Shown here: positions 1 to 12,302 of the stretch, piece after piece | Position numbering within the stretch: the first letter of the stretch is position 1 | Layout: every line of letters begins with the position of its first letter | Origin: Thuidium tamariscinum | Taxonomy: Eukaryota > Streptophyta > Bryopsida > Hypnales > Thuidiaceae | Length of the DNA: 64,000 bases | Assembly (NCBI GenBank): GCA_947034885.2 | Contig: OX344751.2 | Location: 14,756,001 to 14,820,000 of the forward strand | Direction: 5' to 3' | Notes under the pieces: generated by a model | What the model was told of the DNA's origin: nothing | Database searches by the model: none | What the model saw: the letters and a program-made list of their open reading frames with translations, nothing else | Translations under genes and position numbers: made by a program

Positions 1-289
1 CTTTACCTCAAGATCCTTCTGGGCCTGGTGACGCCAGTTTTGCTTTTTCAAACGGTTATGCTTTATGCGTCCTAAACATAACAACCCCTGCAATATTCCT
101 AACCTCTATTAGTAGGTCAACAAAAGTCATGCCACGTGATGTAGTCTACTGGAGCCACAACAACTACACCCTACCTTGGTTTACACAGGTGCAGGTTTCA
201 AATACAAAAGCTGATGATTGAAAACAAACTGCAGGGAAAGGAAATCAAACAATTCATCCTCTTATTCATTCATTATCTGAAATAAGCCG

Positions 290-2339
290 TTATTTAAGCC
301 AACATGAAAAGGAACTCACAGCTACAATGTACAGGATCCCACAGCCAAAAAGCCACCAGCTGGCAATCTCGTGAAGTAAACCCTCAGCTGAGGTCTCTCC
401 ACTCTGTCTTTTCAACACCCTTGTCAGCACTGCAACCCTGCAACAACCCATTGATGATGTCATATGGATGAATCTGGTTGAATCGATTGACATCGCTGGA
501 AAATGAAGAAGCACAACAACTAAACGACTGTATCTATCGAACTGCCCCTGTGAAGGGGTCTGAAACAAACTTATTTGTATCGAAAAAAACGAACTCTTGG
601 TGCAATTGGGATAGGGATAGAATGAGGGTCATCCAAGGTCACAATTGTGTTTCCGTAAGAACAAGTGTGGGACTAGTAGTTAAAGACTCATTAGAGAACA
701 AGTATATTATGGAAAGATTGTCTCATTATATACTGCCCCAACCTTACTGGGGTATGTTTTTGGACATTTCTTCCACACCTAGGCATCAAATTGTTCTGAG
801 TTAGGTGTCAAATCTAAGTTTTTTCTCAAAATCAAATTTGCACACGAATGAGTGGGATGATGCTAGTGGTGATAAGGGATTTTGAAGCTTGCGGATCTAA
901 GATCTAGAGTGTTGCCACCTCACCCAGAAACCTCTCCCACGGCTACATCGGAGCTCATACTATCAAATTGAGGGGGCAGTTTATGCTCCTTCTCGTAAAA
1001 TGAAGCACAGATATTTAGTGATTATACATTGATGGTCATGAAATCTCTGGCCAAATATTGGAACGGACAATCGAAAGCATGCAAAAAAATAGGTTAAAAG
1101 TTTGAGTACTTACAGAATTTGGAGAAGACCGCGACCAACCCAAAACTCCAATATCTGCACACGCCACAACATAAAAAATAAAATCTTAAATTCAGACGTG
1201 AAATGACTCTCAATGACTGAGTACTTTCTGGCAGAAACACGATAGCAAGACTTCCCAATTCTAATTAATTAAATTACACAGGCGACTACATGCAAGTAAG
1301 AAAATTCTAAAACAAAAACAAAATAAGAAAAACAAACAGAAAACGCACCCTCCACCATCTGAAGAGCGCCTGCCATTCAGTCTCGGCCAGAATAACTAAA
1401 ACTGCAATGGCCACTGTATAGCACCGCATGATGCCCACAAACACCTGCACCAGTGTCCGAGGAAAAAATTAAGCCCAAACAGCCACTATTTATATTCCCC
1501 AATTATTCGTCAATTTCTCATTGACATTTACTTTTGTTAGTTCTTAAACTTTCTCTTGAATATGTTCTTTTAATAATATTCCTAGATGTTTATCAGAATT
1601 TTGATTTCGTATCAAATTTTTTTAGGTAAATGAACCGGCTCATCTTCCACTTAACGCCAGTTCTCCCTCGTCATTGCTGTAACATGGATGAAAGAATGCA
1701 CCATTTAGGTCATTTGCAGCTAAACCAGCTGAAATTAACCCCTCAAAAAAACCCAATAATTCATCTAATGAATGGATTACATTGTAGAAAGCACGATTCA
1801 GAGGTCTAATTCCATGTCACCAGCATCAGCAAAGAACATTTCATGTACTCATCAAGAACAAAAACGAATCAGTCAAATGAAAATCCCCGTACGACCTCGA
1901 AATCCAAGAGAAGATTTACAACCCTAATCTGAAACTCAAAGTGCAAAATGAAAGGCAGGCGAAGCAGGCAGGCCGGCAGGCATCGTACACTGACGCGGTA
2001 GTCGAAGCCACGGTAATCGAAGGATCGAAAGAGCGAAATGGCGTTCACTACCAGACACAACAAAGCGCCCACGACCGTGACGATGCTGAGCACTCGGCAC
2101 ACGTACAGCAACGGGTCTCGTTCTGGAGGAGGAGCTCGCTCCAACACCGGCGGAGGTTGGGGTTCCTGTTCCTGAATACCTTGGTTGTGCTCCTCCTGGG
2201 GCGCGGGATCCTCCAGCAAGGGCGCTTCCAAATCCGGAGCGGGTGGAGCAGAAGCTGGCTCAGGCTCAGGCTCGGGTGCTTCCGCTTTGGCCGCTTCTCG
2301 TTCTCTCAAATCCTCGAAGAGATCCGTCGAGTCCCCCAT
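290..2339 (-). CDS. Small multi-pass membrane protein, TVP15/COPI-associated-like (4 exons, 209 aa)
   Basis: Exons 2339-1995, 1444-1349, 1154-1114 and 437-290 join in phase with GT donors and AG acceptors to give 209 aa, ATG to TAA. The first 75 residues are acidic and rich in P, E and A (repeated EPEP) and should lie in the cytosol. A first membrane segment lies at about 82-104 (IVTVVGALLCLVVNAISLF), a second at 116-136, followed by AETEW and a FWVGRGLLQIL segment at about 151-161, and a last hydrophobic segment at about 186-204 before the C-terminal WLK. The order TM, TM, ETEW, GRGLLQ, TM recalls conserved plant proteins related to the Golgi TVP15/COPI-associated family, which is inference from memory. 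Exon structure is well supported; the family name is less sure. The start codon is the first ATG and lies about 10 bases from a 40-bp minisatellite. Confidence 0.72.
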
Positions 2340-2349
2340 GGCCGCAAAT

Positions 2350-2560
2350 GGCTCAAATTGCTACAAACCAACGGAAATTGCCACAACTTCGAATTACTAC
2401 AAAGTGCCGGAAATTGCTTTAACTTCTCCGAAATGCTACAACCTGCCGGAAATTGCCATAACTTGCTCCGAATTGCTACAACCTGCCGGAAGTTGCCATA
2501 ACTTGCTCCGAATTGCTACAAACTGCCGGAAATTGCCATAACTTGCTCCGAATTGCTCTG
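2350..2560. repeat. 40-bp minisatellite, about five copies, upstream of the membrane-protein gene
   Basis: The block ACTTGCTCCGAATTGCT recurs at exactly 40-bp steps (2461, 2501, 2541), with a diverged copy at 2421 and a shortened one near 2381. Each unit also carries CTGCCGGAAATTGCCATA. It begins within about 10 bases of the start codon of the minus-strand membrane-protein gene, so it lies in that gene's 5' leader or core promoter. The chance ORFs across it on the plus strand are produced by the repeat. Confidence 0.9.
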
Positions 2561-2942
2561 AATTCTTGTCCAAAGCTCTATTCCCCCCTGCCTGTATCGA
2601 AGCTTATTAGCTCACCTCCCTGCCTGCCGCGTCTCTCCCTCCGATTGCAAGCATGAAAAGCTCCTTGGAATCGGGAGCGTCCCTCGGAAAAGCTGGAAGA
2701 CGACGGAGGCCGGAGGGGAAAACAAGTGTCATGTCGGCAGCTGCCAATTAGACGCCGGGAGACGCGAGCTCCGGCAATTTTCAGTTGTTTCATTTCATTC
2801 GGGCTTTGGGGGGCCGGCCGGGCAATTTGAGGGCTCGCCACCTGGCCAGGGCAAGATCTCATTCATCCTGACAGGTCGAGATTCATTCATCGAGGCAGGG
2901 CAGGCAGCTGGCAGTGGGTTTGTTTGTTTTTTTCCATTTACA
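2561..2942. other. GC-richer intergenic DNA, no gene seen
   Basis: This stretch is G+C and purine rich compared with what follows. No start codon with convincing codon use and no splice signals were found; the minus-strand ORFs here read as low-complexity shadow. It may contain the upstream promoter of the membrane-protein gene. Confidence 0.5.
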
Positions 2943-3233
2943 GTAAGGTAACTATACCTAAAATCACAGGCCTCATCTAAAATCACACAATAGAGATTCT
3001 TGCTTAAAATGTATTCCCATTGTTCATGAGAATCTATGATTGGTTCTAGGATCACCTATTTTCAGTACTTTGAAAATTCATAGTTATTCATTCAGTGTCC
3101 AAAAAATGCATTTCAAGAGAATATAGAATCTCCTTTTGACTATCAACACGACCCCACAAACTGTTTTTCCAATGTAGTAATGGGAACTATATTGAATTGC
3201 TAATTTGTGAGATTTTAGGTGTAGTTACCTTAC
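2943..3233. mobile_element. 291-bp MITE with about 26-bp terminal inverted repeats
   Basis: The left end GTAAGGTAACTATACCTAAA and the reverse complement of the right end, GTAAGGTAACTACACCTAAA, differ at one position, and the match continues into AATCACA against AATCTCA. There is no coding capacity, and smaller palindromic blocks (AGATTCT/AGAATCT) lie inside. The target duplication is not clear: CA flanks both sides but is too short to prove. The element sits between the membrane-protein gene and the CACTA element. Confidence 0.78.
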
Positions 3234-3360
3234 CACAAGAAAACATCGTTAAAACTGATAGGTTCCAAATGACTAACTATGTCCAAATAGACAAAAAAAA
3301 TGTCCAAGTTGACAATGTTCATTTCTTTTATAGTACTATAAATTTTGATTGTGACATAGG

Positions 3361-3374
3361 CACTAGAAGAAAAC
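3361..3374 (+). repeat. CACTA left terminal inverted repeat
   Basis: CACTAGAAGAAAAC is identical to the reverse complement of the right end at 20512-20525. Beyond 14 bp the two ends diverge (TACGTTTCG against AATGTTGTA). The base triplet just outside is AGG. Confidence 0.95.
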
Positions 3375-4127
3375 TACGTTTCGTCTAACAGCTTCTTAAC
3401 GTTGAAATTCCGTTTGCAGAAACGCTGAAGCCTAACAGCAAGTGTTGAATTGATCCTGTTGACATTTACGTTGACAACGTGAAAGATTTGATGTGTTCTG
3501 TGTGGTTTGCAACACGTTATTATTCCTGTTCAGCATGTTCACTACAACACATATCTCATTTGCCACGTGTCTTTCATCATATTTTGGTGCCACCTGGGAT
3601 TTTTAAATGCTGAGTTGGTAACCTATAGACTTCTTCTGTAGTGTGACATCTGGTACTTCCCAATACGTTCCGCTTATTTTCCGGTGACTGTTCCCGCATG
3701 ACACGTGTGCATCTGACCTCATGGAGGCATGATTTGCGGTTCATGGTTTGTAACGACTTTCTCTGTTCCACACGTTTTGTGTAACGTGTGCTTGTTAGCT
3801 GCAACGTAAACCCAATTGTATTCCGACGTTGCTGCATAGTAGTGACTGCTTCCCTCCTGTTTTAAGAAGTTTCCTCTCATTTTGCTCAACGCAACAATGA
3901 TTGCATGCAACTGCCATTACAAGGATATATTTCCAAGTTCCAACGTACATGTTCAGTTCAACACCTTTTTATTTCTATTTTCATCCGTGCTTTAGCACAA
4001 TTCGGCATACTGCTGTGCAAAGCGCTTCGTCATAGAAACATTACTTTCTACCAATATTGAAGCTTCTTCCCATTCCAGCCTTCCATAGCCCTCAACGCAT
4101 AGCATGTAGCCTTACTTAGCGACAAAA
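3375..4127. other. CACTA left subterminal region with ACGT-core words
   Basis: No exon is seen. Words with an ACGT core recur (TTAACGTTG, TTACGTTGACAACGTG, CCACGTG, ACACGTGTG, CACACGTTTTGTGTAACGTG, CAACGTAC). CACTA transposons carry short subterminal repeats that their TNPA-type protein binds, and these words are the obvious candidates here, an inference from position and repetition. Confidence 0.55.
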
Positions 4128-6916
4128 TTAAGTGTCAAACTGCCTATATACATTGATTAAAATTATCCCACAGAAGCACCTACTTTGATGCAAAAGAATG
4201 CATTTCTGACATTTCAAGCGATCATATACAGAATTCCCTAAAATTCTGTGGCAGCACCTACAACTCCCGTAACCAATTTTCATATACATCTTCTCAACTT
4301 CATTGCTTAGTTCGCCCACGACTATGTTGTCACCTCATTTCCAGACAATGTGGGTATGAACAACTTCAAATTCCTAATTCGGCATCCTCATTGTCTTCAG
4401 TACGTAGATTTTCGAATTCATGAGGAGAGTTCTGTAAAAATCATACACGGTACACACCCAACTGAATTACCTTTGACTTCTACCTTCGACCTCTTCTCAA
4501 TCTTGATCCCCCATCCAAAAACTGAGCAAATCAACTTTGTTCACTACATGTTCTGCAATATTGCACATCCATGAATTCATGCGCCCTCCGACCCTATCTG
4601 AAGGTCGGATTCACCTGCACACATATACAAGACCACGAATTAACCTTATGTCCTACAACTCTGACTCTTGTGCATGTGTTTAGGACCAAGAGTAACCTTG
4701 CAATAACTTATTCATTCAAATGTGTGGGATTCATTTCCTATTCCACCAACCATTTTAATTTAACAGAATTTCACGCATGCTACATGCCCATGCATAATCC
4801 TCCGTCATTTCCCTTATAACAACAAAATTCATAATGGAACATCACTATCCACTTACACTTCACCACTATATCAGAACACAAAGTATCATACAATCCACTG
4901 TCCCTAACTTCCTTTCCACGATGGAACTCACATGATTGCATCTCCTCTTGCTATACTACCAACTACAAATGCATGACATTTGAAGCAACTCCAACTTCTA
5001 CTATTTAACCTGAACGCCTTACAACAACGTCCTGATGCCTCGCAGACATTCATGCACTTCTTCAACGAACTCATGCATTTGTAATTTTGTTCTATGCCGA
5101 AGCAAGAAAACCTTTACATCCCCTACACACAACCTCTTACTAAAACATATACAGAGTTCTCAATGAACAAATGAGTTGAGGACCAATAGTACCATCCGTG
5201 TCTGATTCCCATCACCGCAGCGCACATATGATCTTCTGCTACCACTGCTTCAAATTTTTTTTTGTACCTTACTGAAAACCACTTCTTATAATCAGCCACC
5301 AGCAACTTCCACTACTATTTCCTTCACTAAAACTACTTCCCATTCTTCACAGAATGCTTGTATGTACCTTCAATACATTAGAAAATGTCTTCATTCGAAA
5401 CCCATTTGCACCATGATTCAAAGAAGCATATCATGTTAAGAACATAATATGTACACATTTGGATGCACCTTATTTTACCACTTCTTCACTGATGCATACT
5501 ACAAAAGATATGGAAAATTAAAAGATTGTCGCCCCCACTAGTACTGCACTCATACTATATCTCTCCTTTGACCTCTAAGTTACCTTGCTCACCGATGCAG
5601 CCTCTCGAGGCAGTTTCTTTTATTATTTCCAAAAGTTTGGTCAACAACTGCCCATGGCACTTCACTTCTGAAGATATAAGTACCATCCACCTCTAATTTC
5701 TTAAGTCTTTCCTCCACAGAATAGACGTCTACAATCACCCCACAAACGACAAAAGAAAATTCTAGAAACGAACTGAAGTCAACATATGGCAACGGACATC
5801 GAATGCACTCTTCCCCAACACTACAACTGCACAGTTCAAAAACATTGAATTCTAAGACGCAATGAACATGTTCTCCATTCACTGACTACAAGGAACAGCT
5901 GCAATCGGCATATTTAAATTTCAAATACTTCACCTTCACAGACACATACTATTACAAACCTCCAACTCGAACATTACTTATGGACCACATCTGCTAACCT
6001 CACAACAATGCTTCTCTACACTTTGCATTCTGAAATTCATATTTGTACAGAAAACAATGTGCACTACAAATTTCCATGCATTTCCAAATGAATTGTGCGA
6101 CTCCATGTCACCCACAATAAAACATTTTCCTATTAATCACACATACAATAAACAATCATATCCACCATAGTCCGAATCCTTTTGAATAAATCATCCATCA
6201 GCACTCCTACTTTTGTGATAAAACATCCCCACCCAACTCAACAATGTCTACAATCCTACATTAGAAACAAAACCATTTCATACATTGTAGGACACCCAAT
6301 GGACCTAAAACACGACACATACAGTGGCAACCTTCATTCAGAATTGACAATTAGGCTTTGCCTTTCATTATTGATACACTTCCTCATATTCGATGGTCCC
6401 TCCTGGCAAACACTCAAAACTTCTCCACTTCCATTAGCAACTTACATGTCTTCACTCCATGAAACACATCGAGATAAAAACAAAGCTCACTATTCAAGAA
6501 ACACAATCTAATATACTGTCAAGTGAATTGGAATTCACTGAAAACACGGCTACAGACATCTTAAACAAACAAAACCGATTATTGACATACTCCAAGGTTT
6601 ATAATATTCATCATTCTAACCCTGGAGGAGCTGGCCACCATATTGAGTGACGCTTCATGAAAGCTTCCCCTAACGTCGTACATTCCACTTTTCCATCTTT
6701 GTCAAGTTCCACAAACGGAAGTGGGGCATCCAAGCATATGACAGTCTTCAACAACAAACGAACCAGCTTGGCGCCAGGTCGTCCCGGCATTTTCACCCTG
6801 TCTCGGTCAAAATCTGATAGCACCAAAGTACTGGTACCCAAGAACTTACGAGGTTCACTATTTTCTAGCAACAAAATATCTCCAACATAAGAATCGTTAA
6901 CTTGCCACAAAAACAC
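4128..6916 (-). CDS. Exon cluster inside the CACTA element, possibly an OB-fold / zinc-ribbon (RPA70-like) protein
   Basis: Several minus-strand open segments with good splice sites lie downstream of the TNPA-like gene. The clearest (about 5880-5593) ends in a GTGAGC donor and reads VVCGVIVDVYSVEERLKKLE followed by VDGTYIFRSEVPWAVVDQT, a beta-strand pattern like an OB-fold DNA-binding domain of replication protein A. A segment near 6890-6611 contains GDILLLENSEPRKFLGTS, also OB-like. The last (4319-4128) holds CRCCHRILGNSVYDRLKCQKC in two parts: a C-x2-C pair, 13 residues, then a second C-x2-C pair, as in the RPA zinc ribbon. The exons were not joined into one frame. It may be captured host sequence, an element-specific third gene, or the 3' part of the neighbouring transcript. 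The functional reading is tentative. Confidence 0.35.
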
Positions 6917-7515
6917 ATTGTCATTACAGGCTCATGTTTTCAACATGCGATTCCCCACTACTGCGTCACACACACTCCATCTTCGAAAAACTACTGCACT
7001 CGGTTCACATTCATTCTTCCCAGATACGATGGTGAAATAAATACATTCACTTCCTTTGGCAAACACCACACTGCTTCAAAAAAAATCTATCTTAGAAAAA
7101 CACTTTTCACTTACAGTACTTACTCTTTGTCTTCCTAACACAATTGCACTTCACTTTCCTTTTTGTAACATGCCAAACATATTGTCAGAGGATGATGTCT
7201 ACATCCAATGCGTATTGTTTGGTTTAGGATATTCATGAACACACAAAGCCAAAAGCTCTTGCAAAATGGACTTCGAATGTCTATGTGCACACTTTCATAT
7301 GAAGCCATTTCTCAAATTCATTCGAATTAATTACTCACACAATTATGGTTCTGTAATTTCAATAACCACATTTCGAAAGCAAATAAATCATCAAACAAAC
7401 AGTGTTATAAATGAACCCGACTTCCACATATTCAATCAATATATTTGTCTATATTCTCCAAACAAAGGATGCACACATCAAATCTGCGTCTGGCAAAAAT
7501 AAATTCACCTCCTCC

Positions 7516-10500
7516 TTAACGCATCGAATGTACCTTTCCTCCCTTGTTTATTTTCGTTTCAGATGACTTCACTTTATTACGAGTGGTTTTCATACTTTTA
7601 CCACCTTTTTCCTTCTGCATGCCATCAGCCGATGTCATCCCCTCCTGCAGAACCCTACCTGCAGCTGTTGATGCGGACTGCATCTTCAGGCTCTTTGTGG
7701 AGGTGAACTCCACCTCTTTCTGCTTCTGCGTTTCAGAGATACTGTCCTGGAAATGTTGTATTCCACATGAAAATTGCATGAGTCCACTATTTGATTACTG
7801 CTATGACTTTATATTTATGTTCATTTACTACGCTTCAGCTCAATTTGGGTAGTACACTTCACGATGTCCTTCCATACCTTACTCGGCATTGCCGCTGTTA
7901 GTAACTTCCTTGAATTTCGACCACACATCCTAAATATGTCTGCTACCTACATGAGCCAGTGAAGTTAGAACCCAATTCCCATTACTCTGCCACTTTTGTG
8001 GACAACAAACTCATAGTTCGATAACAGAAACGTGACAACAAATCCACGATTCATAACACCTTCATTGTACCTTCTTAGATGCACGCGGCTCTTACCCACT
8101 AGGATGTGGTCCCTCTTTCCTTTGCTCAATGACTGCATCCGCTACTACCTTCTCTCGCACTGAGGACGAAGGCACTGCAACTGTACTGACATCAATTTTT
8201 TTAGGAAGAGGAATGCGACTAGAGTCTTTTACAGCCTTCCTTTTGTCATTTCTAAATTCCTGCACCTCGGGCTCCACTACTGTAGTCGGGTGCTCACGTT
8301 TGGGGAGTTCTTGGTCAATGTCAAAGTCATTATCATTTTCCTCGGAGTCGCTTTCTTCTTCATCCCCTGACTTTGAGTAGTTATTGCAGTCTTTACGATC
8401 ACAGTTACTGTTCCCTTCATTTTCTTCCGCAATAGCCTCCATCAAATCATCATCATCCGAAGCTGGGGCAATTTCTAAAGCCTTCCCATGTTCACTGCGT
8501 TTAATAGTGCTTTGGGGGCTCTGCAGTTCCTTCACTATGGACTGCGTAGAATTCCATGCATTTAAATGAGACTCCCACTTCCGAACAAAGCTTTCGAGAA
8601 AATCTAAGCGCCTCTGCATATTTTCAATTACTTCCTTAGATGCATTGCTTGCATTCTCTGCGGCTCGAATCTTCCTTTTCTCTACTTTTTCCTCCTGGAT
8701 GGTAGCCCACTCTCTGTCAAATGCTTCCTCTATCTCTGTCAGGAAAGGTTCTCGCTTCAAGTGTCTTGTCTGCATTTTTTCGGTACCACCACAATCAAGC
8801 AGCACATACCCAAACCAGATGTCAAATAGGGAACACTGCATTTTTAAATTCACCACATCCTAAATAACACAGAGATTCTTTGCATTCTGCTTGTGACTGA
8901 ATGCAAAAGTATGTGAATACAATTCAATTCACTGGTTTGCATGCCTTACATCACACAACAGCACAACCTACGTCAATGGATGTGGCCTTGTAATTATTAA
9001 AAGAATAAAAACACTTAATTTGTACTGAAATCTAGGGTTCCAAACTCACTGTAACAAGCACAAAAAATTCTTCTTCACAATTTTAAAAGAAGTAGTTCCT
9101 GTACCAATCTTTCATCATACTGTGGCAAGTTAACAAATAGTTACACTTGAAACAGTATGTCGGTTCCTAATTACCTAGTAAAGGCATGCACACAGATAGT
9201 GTCCTCCTCTGTAATAGTAACAAAGAAAGGGAAAACATACAATCGCAAATTTTTGTGACTAACACTTACAAGCTTGTCAATGACAGATTCACGAACAGAT
9301 TTTTTGGTTGTATTTTTCGACCCACGACCTCTAGCGGTCGTTGCCATTTTTTCAGATTTCAATTTGCCTTCTTTACTATGTCTTTTTTCGACTAAGTCGT
9401 CCCAGTACTCCTTCTTCACATCTCCTGGTCTGCCGCATTCCCGGTCGATGAACTTATTCAAACTGAATCTGAATTGAGTGAGGCCATGTCCTGCTTCTTT
9501 CCTGAGGTATTTCGAACTTAGAGTTGTAGAATCTCCATGGAACTCGTATTGGTGACTGAGGCGTTCATGAAGCCTTTCCTTTGCTTCCTTAGTTTGTCCC
9601 TCCCACCCCACCCTCGGGTCCATGTCTTTTACAAAACTCATTATGTCATCGTGAAAAAGTGTGGCCATGCTGCCAGAGGGAACTCCATACTTGTCTAGAA
9701 ACAACGGCCGCCGGTATTTCTCAATCGACTTCCCATCATCTTGGTTTACTACTGAAGATGACGGAGGTGGGCTCAATGCACGCCTGCTGCTCTGACCTAC
9801 CTGTTGTTCTGGATTCATTGGCTCTGCAACATTTCCATACATGTCGGGAGGTACTTGCCCTTGCCTGTTAAATGGGACCTCCTCAAAACGTCGAACGTCT
9901 TCATACTCCCTACCTCGTCTACCAAAATCCATCCCACGGCCATCATAGTATTCATCTACAAGTAACAAGTAAAGACTGTAAATGTCAGACCAAATTCCAG
10001 AATAATATGGATATTTTGTTTTGTTTTGGGGACGCACTTTGAATACTATTGACTGCTTGGTTTGCACAAAGTGGCTTTCCACATTATGTAACTACATTCT
10101 TCTTCCTACTAGTAACTTAATTTCACTTCTCTATGTTGTTTCACAGCATGACACAACTGAATTCAACCTCTGTTTCATGTGAAGGTTCCACCGAATTATA
10201 AAAATAATGATAAATAAAAATGAACTCCATTAATTAAAAAAACAAGCACGTCCACTCCAATGTGGACTGAATAAAAGTGAATGACATGCACCTCTTCGTC
10301 CGCTGTAGTCCGCGCGCCCTTCGTATGGTCCAATGCGGCCTCCATAATGTACGCCTCTAGCATCATACTCCGGCATTCCTCTATAAGGAGGGGGAGACCA
10401 AGGATGTCTGAAAGAATCTCTGAAGGGTCTTGGAGGGGAATTGCCGTAACTCATGGGGTATTGACGGCCCCATTCTGTGGTTGGCCTCTGGTCAGGTTTT

Positions 10501-12302
10501 TCAATGCGATACCCTCCTACAGGTGGGCCGGCATGAGCGACCACCTCACTTTCACGGCGTGTTATTTGTAAATCATTTGTAACGTCGTCCTCAAAGATTC
10601 CAGCTTCACCTACTGGGGACGCGGAGGCACCTTGTGTTTTCAGTAAAGCAGAATCCGGAGACTGCTGAACTCCTTCTTCAAAGTCCCCATCCTCGGCAAG
10701 ATCTGGAGCTCTACAGCCTCTACTCGAAGTAGTCTTCGAACCTGCAACTTGTTTTCTCTTCATTTTTTTGGTAATGTTCCCCTTTGATTCCTTTCCTGGC
10801 CAAGTGCTGAAGACTTCTTGAATCTAAGGAAAAAGATTTTCAATAAAGAAATTAGTACAAAAGCTGAAGGATAAGTTAGCAATAGTGATGGTTCCAGAAC
10901 ATCCAACCATTACCTTTAACCATTCAAGCATAACAAAATTGTGAAGAACTCATAAAATTATTTCAATGCAACAGAAGATAGAAATCTCATGCGTTTTTTT
11001 AATTTACAAGCCTATCAATGACTATAAAGCAGGTGATGATGCTGACACCGGAAAACATTACAAAGTACTGTAAGCTTTCACTATGAAGAAGTTAAATTAG
11101 AGAAGCACATAAGGCAGTGCCTCCTACATGGAAGACACCTAAACAATGACAATTAAAATAAAAAATTTCGCTTCTGAACTCCTGTCCTAGAAAACGTGTG
11201 CTTGATGCAAACCAATATGACTTACAGGTTGGACGCAGTTGTTTTCCAATGCCGACTGCAACTATCTTTTGCAAGCTCAGGAAGTGCATGGAAGTTTTGC
11301 ACGAAGACGGTGCACTCTGGGTTTGACCGTTTCATGAATGCCTGTGGTAGCTGAACGGGAATTTTTAATTTACTACTGACTATCGTAGATCAACATATAT
11401 TCCTAATAAAGGGAGTTATTCACTATTGCAACATGCTTCTGTAGAGACGCCCCTCCTAAGTACAACGTGACCCTAGAAATGCATCTACAACGCAGGTACA
11501 AAATCTAGTAGTGTGACATCGACCTTCATGCTCAGTTGCAATGTTCTCATGTAGTGCACATTCAAACAGTTTTTTAGAAGAAGCTCAGAGCGCTGACTCC
11601 TACTGTAGCTGCTGACACCGGAAAGTGAACTCGTAATGCTCCATCTCCACACCTCAACCTACAACGCTTAAACCGGAGGCACTACTTTTGGAACCCTACA
11701 TTTTTATGCGCCGCCTTCCACATGCATGAAGTCATGACGGAAATACATGTACATGCTAAAAGTTAGAGAGTGTTAACACGTGGTCTTTGTAGAGGTTTCG
11801 CATGACCTGCTTAGCGCGCTTTTCAATCTAAATATGGCGCTAAAAATTTGTGGCCACCACAGGTCATAATTGTGTAACTAAACTCTATCTACACATGCAA
11901 GTGGATTTCCATAGACTACGAAATTGCAGGCAAAGGAATGAGCCATTCATAGGAGGGAGCTACAGATCTCACCTTCTTGCGCTTCTTCGCTTCCAAAGCT
12001 GCTTCAGGGTTTTTTTGTGGTTGTGGCCTCGTCTGCCTAGTGCTCCTCTTTAACGCCTTTGCTCCCTCGCCCGTAGTGGATGTTTTGCGTTTCCGCGTCT
12101 TCCGACAACCACCATCTTCGGTTGCTGGTGTACTACTAACTTCTCCAGAAAAAGCCGATCACAACACAGCTGTTTCTTCAAAACCAGCGTCCAACATATC
12201 CCTCTGTACAACATCGTGCAAGGCCTTCTTCCGTAAGTTCTTCTCTGCTTCGTACGCACAAACTTCAGTGCCACATGCATCGTCAATTAAAGAGGTGTCC
12301 AT
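7516..12302 (-). pseudogene. TNPA-like DNA-binding protein of the CACTA element (6 exons, one in-frame stop)
   Basis: Exons 12302-11973, 10823-10292, 9955-9270, 8859-8096, 7929-7878 and 7746-7516 join in phase to 865 codons. The protein has a lysine/arginine-rich N-terminal exon (RKTRKRKTS), a Pro/Arg/Gly/Tyr-rich exon 2 (RPFRDSFRHPWSPPPYRGMP), then in exon 3 a Transposase_24/PTTA-like core (VGWEGQTKEAKERLHERLSHQYEF written in parts: VGWEGQTKEAKERL, HERLSHQYEF; later KKEYWDDLVEKRHSKEGKLK) and an acidic coiled-coil exon 4 (EEAFDREWATIQEEKVEKRK). In En/Spm elements such proteins bind subterminal repeats and assist the transposase. TGA at 12159-12161 interrupts exon 1; a C-to-T change of a CGA codon explains it. 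Translation could restart downstream. Whether the gene ends at 7516 or splices on into the 4-7 kb exon cluster is open. Confidence 0.72.

Noticed and set aside
478..804. 108-codon plus-strand ORF
   Set aside because: It overlaps the last exon of the minus-strand membrane-protein gene and shows no recognisable content.
1941..2541. Two long plus-strand ORFs
   Set aside because: They are shadows of exon 1 of the minus-strand gene and of the 40-bp minisatellite.
8129..8863. Plus-strand ORFs opposite the TNPA-like gene
   Set aside because: They are antisense to exon 4, are Ser/Phe-rich as expected for the reverse of acidic coding sequence, and have no splice support.
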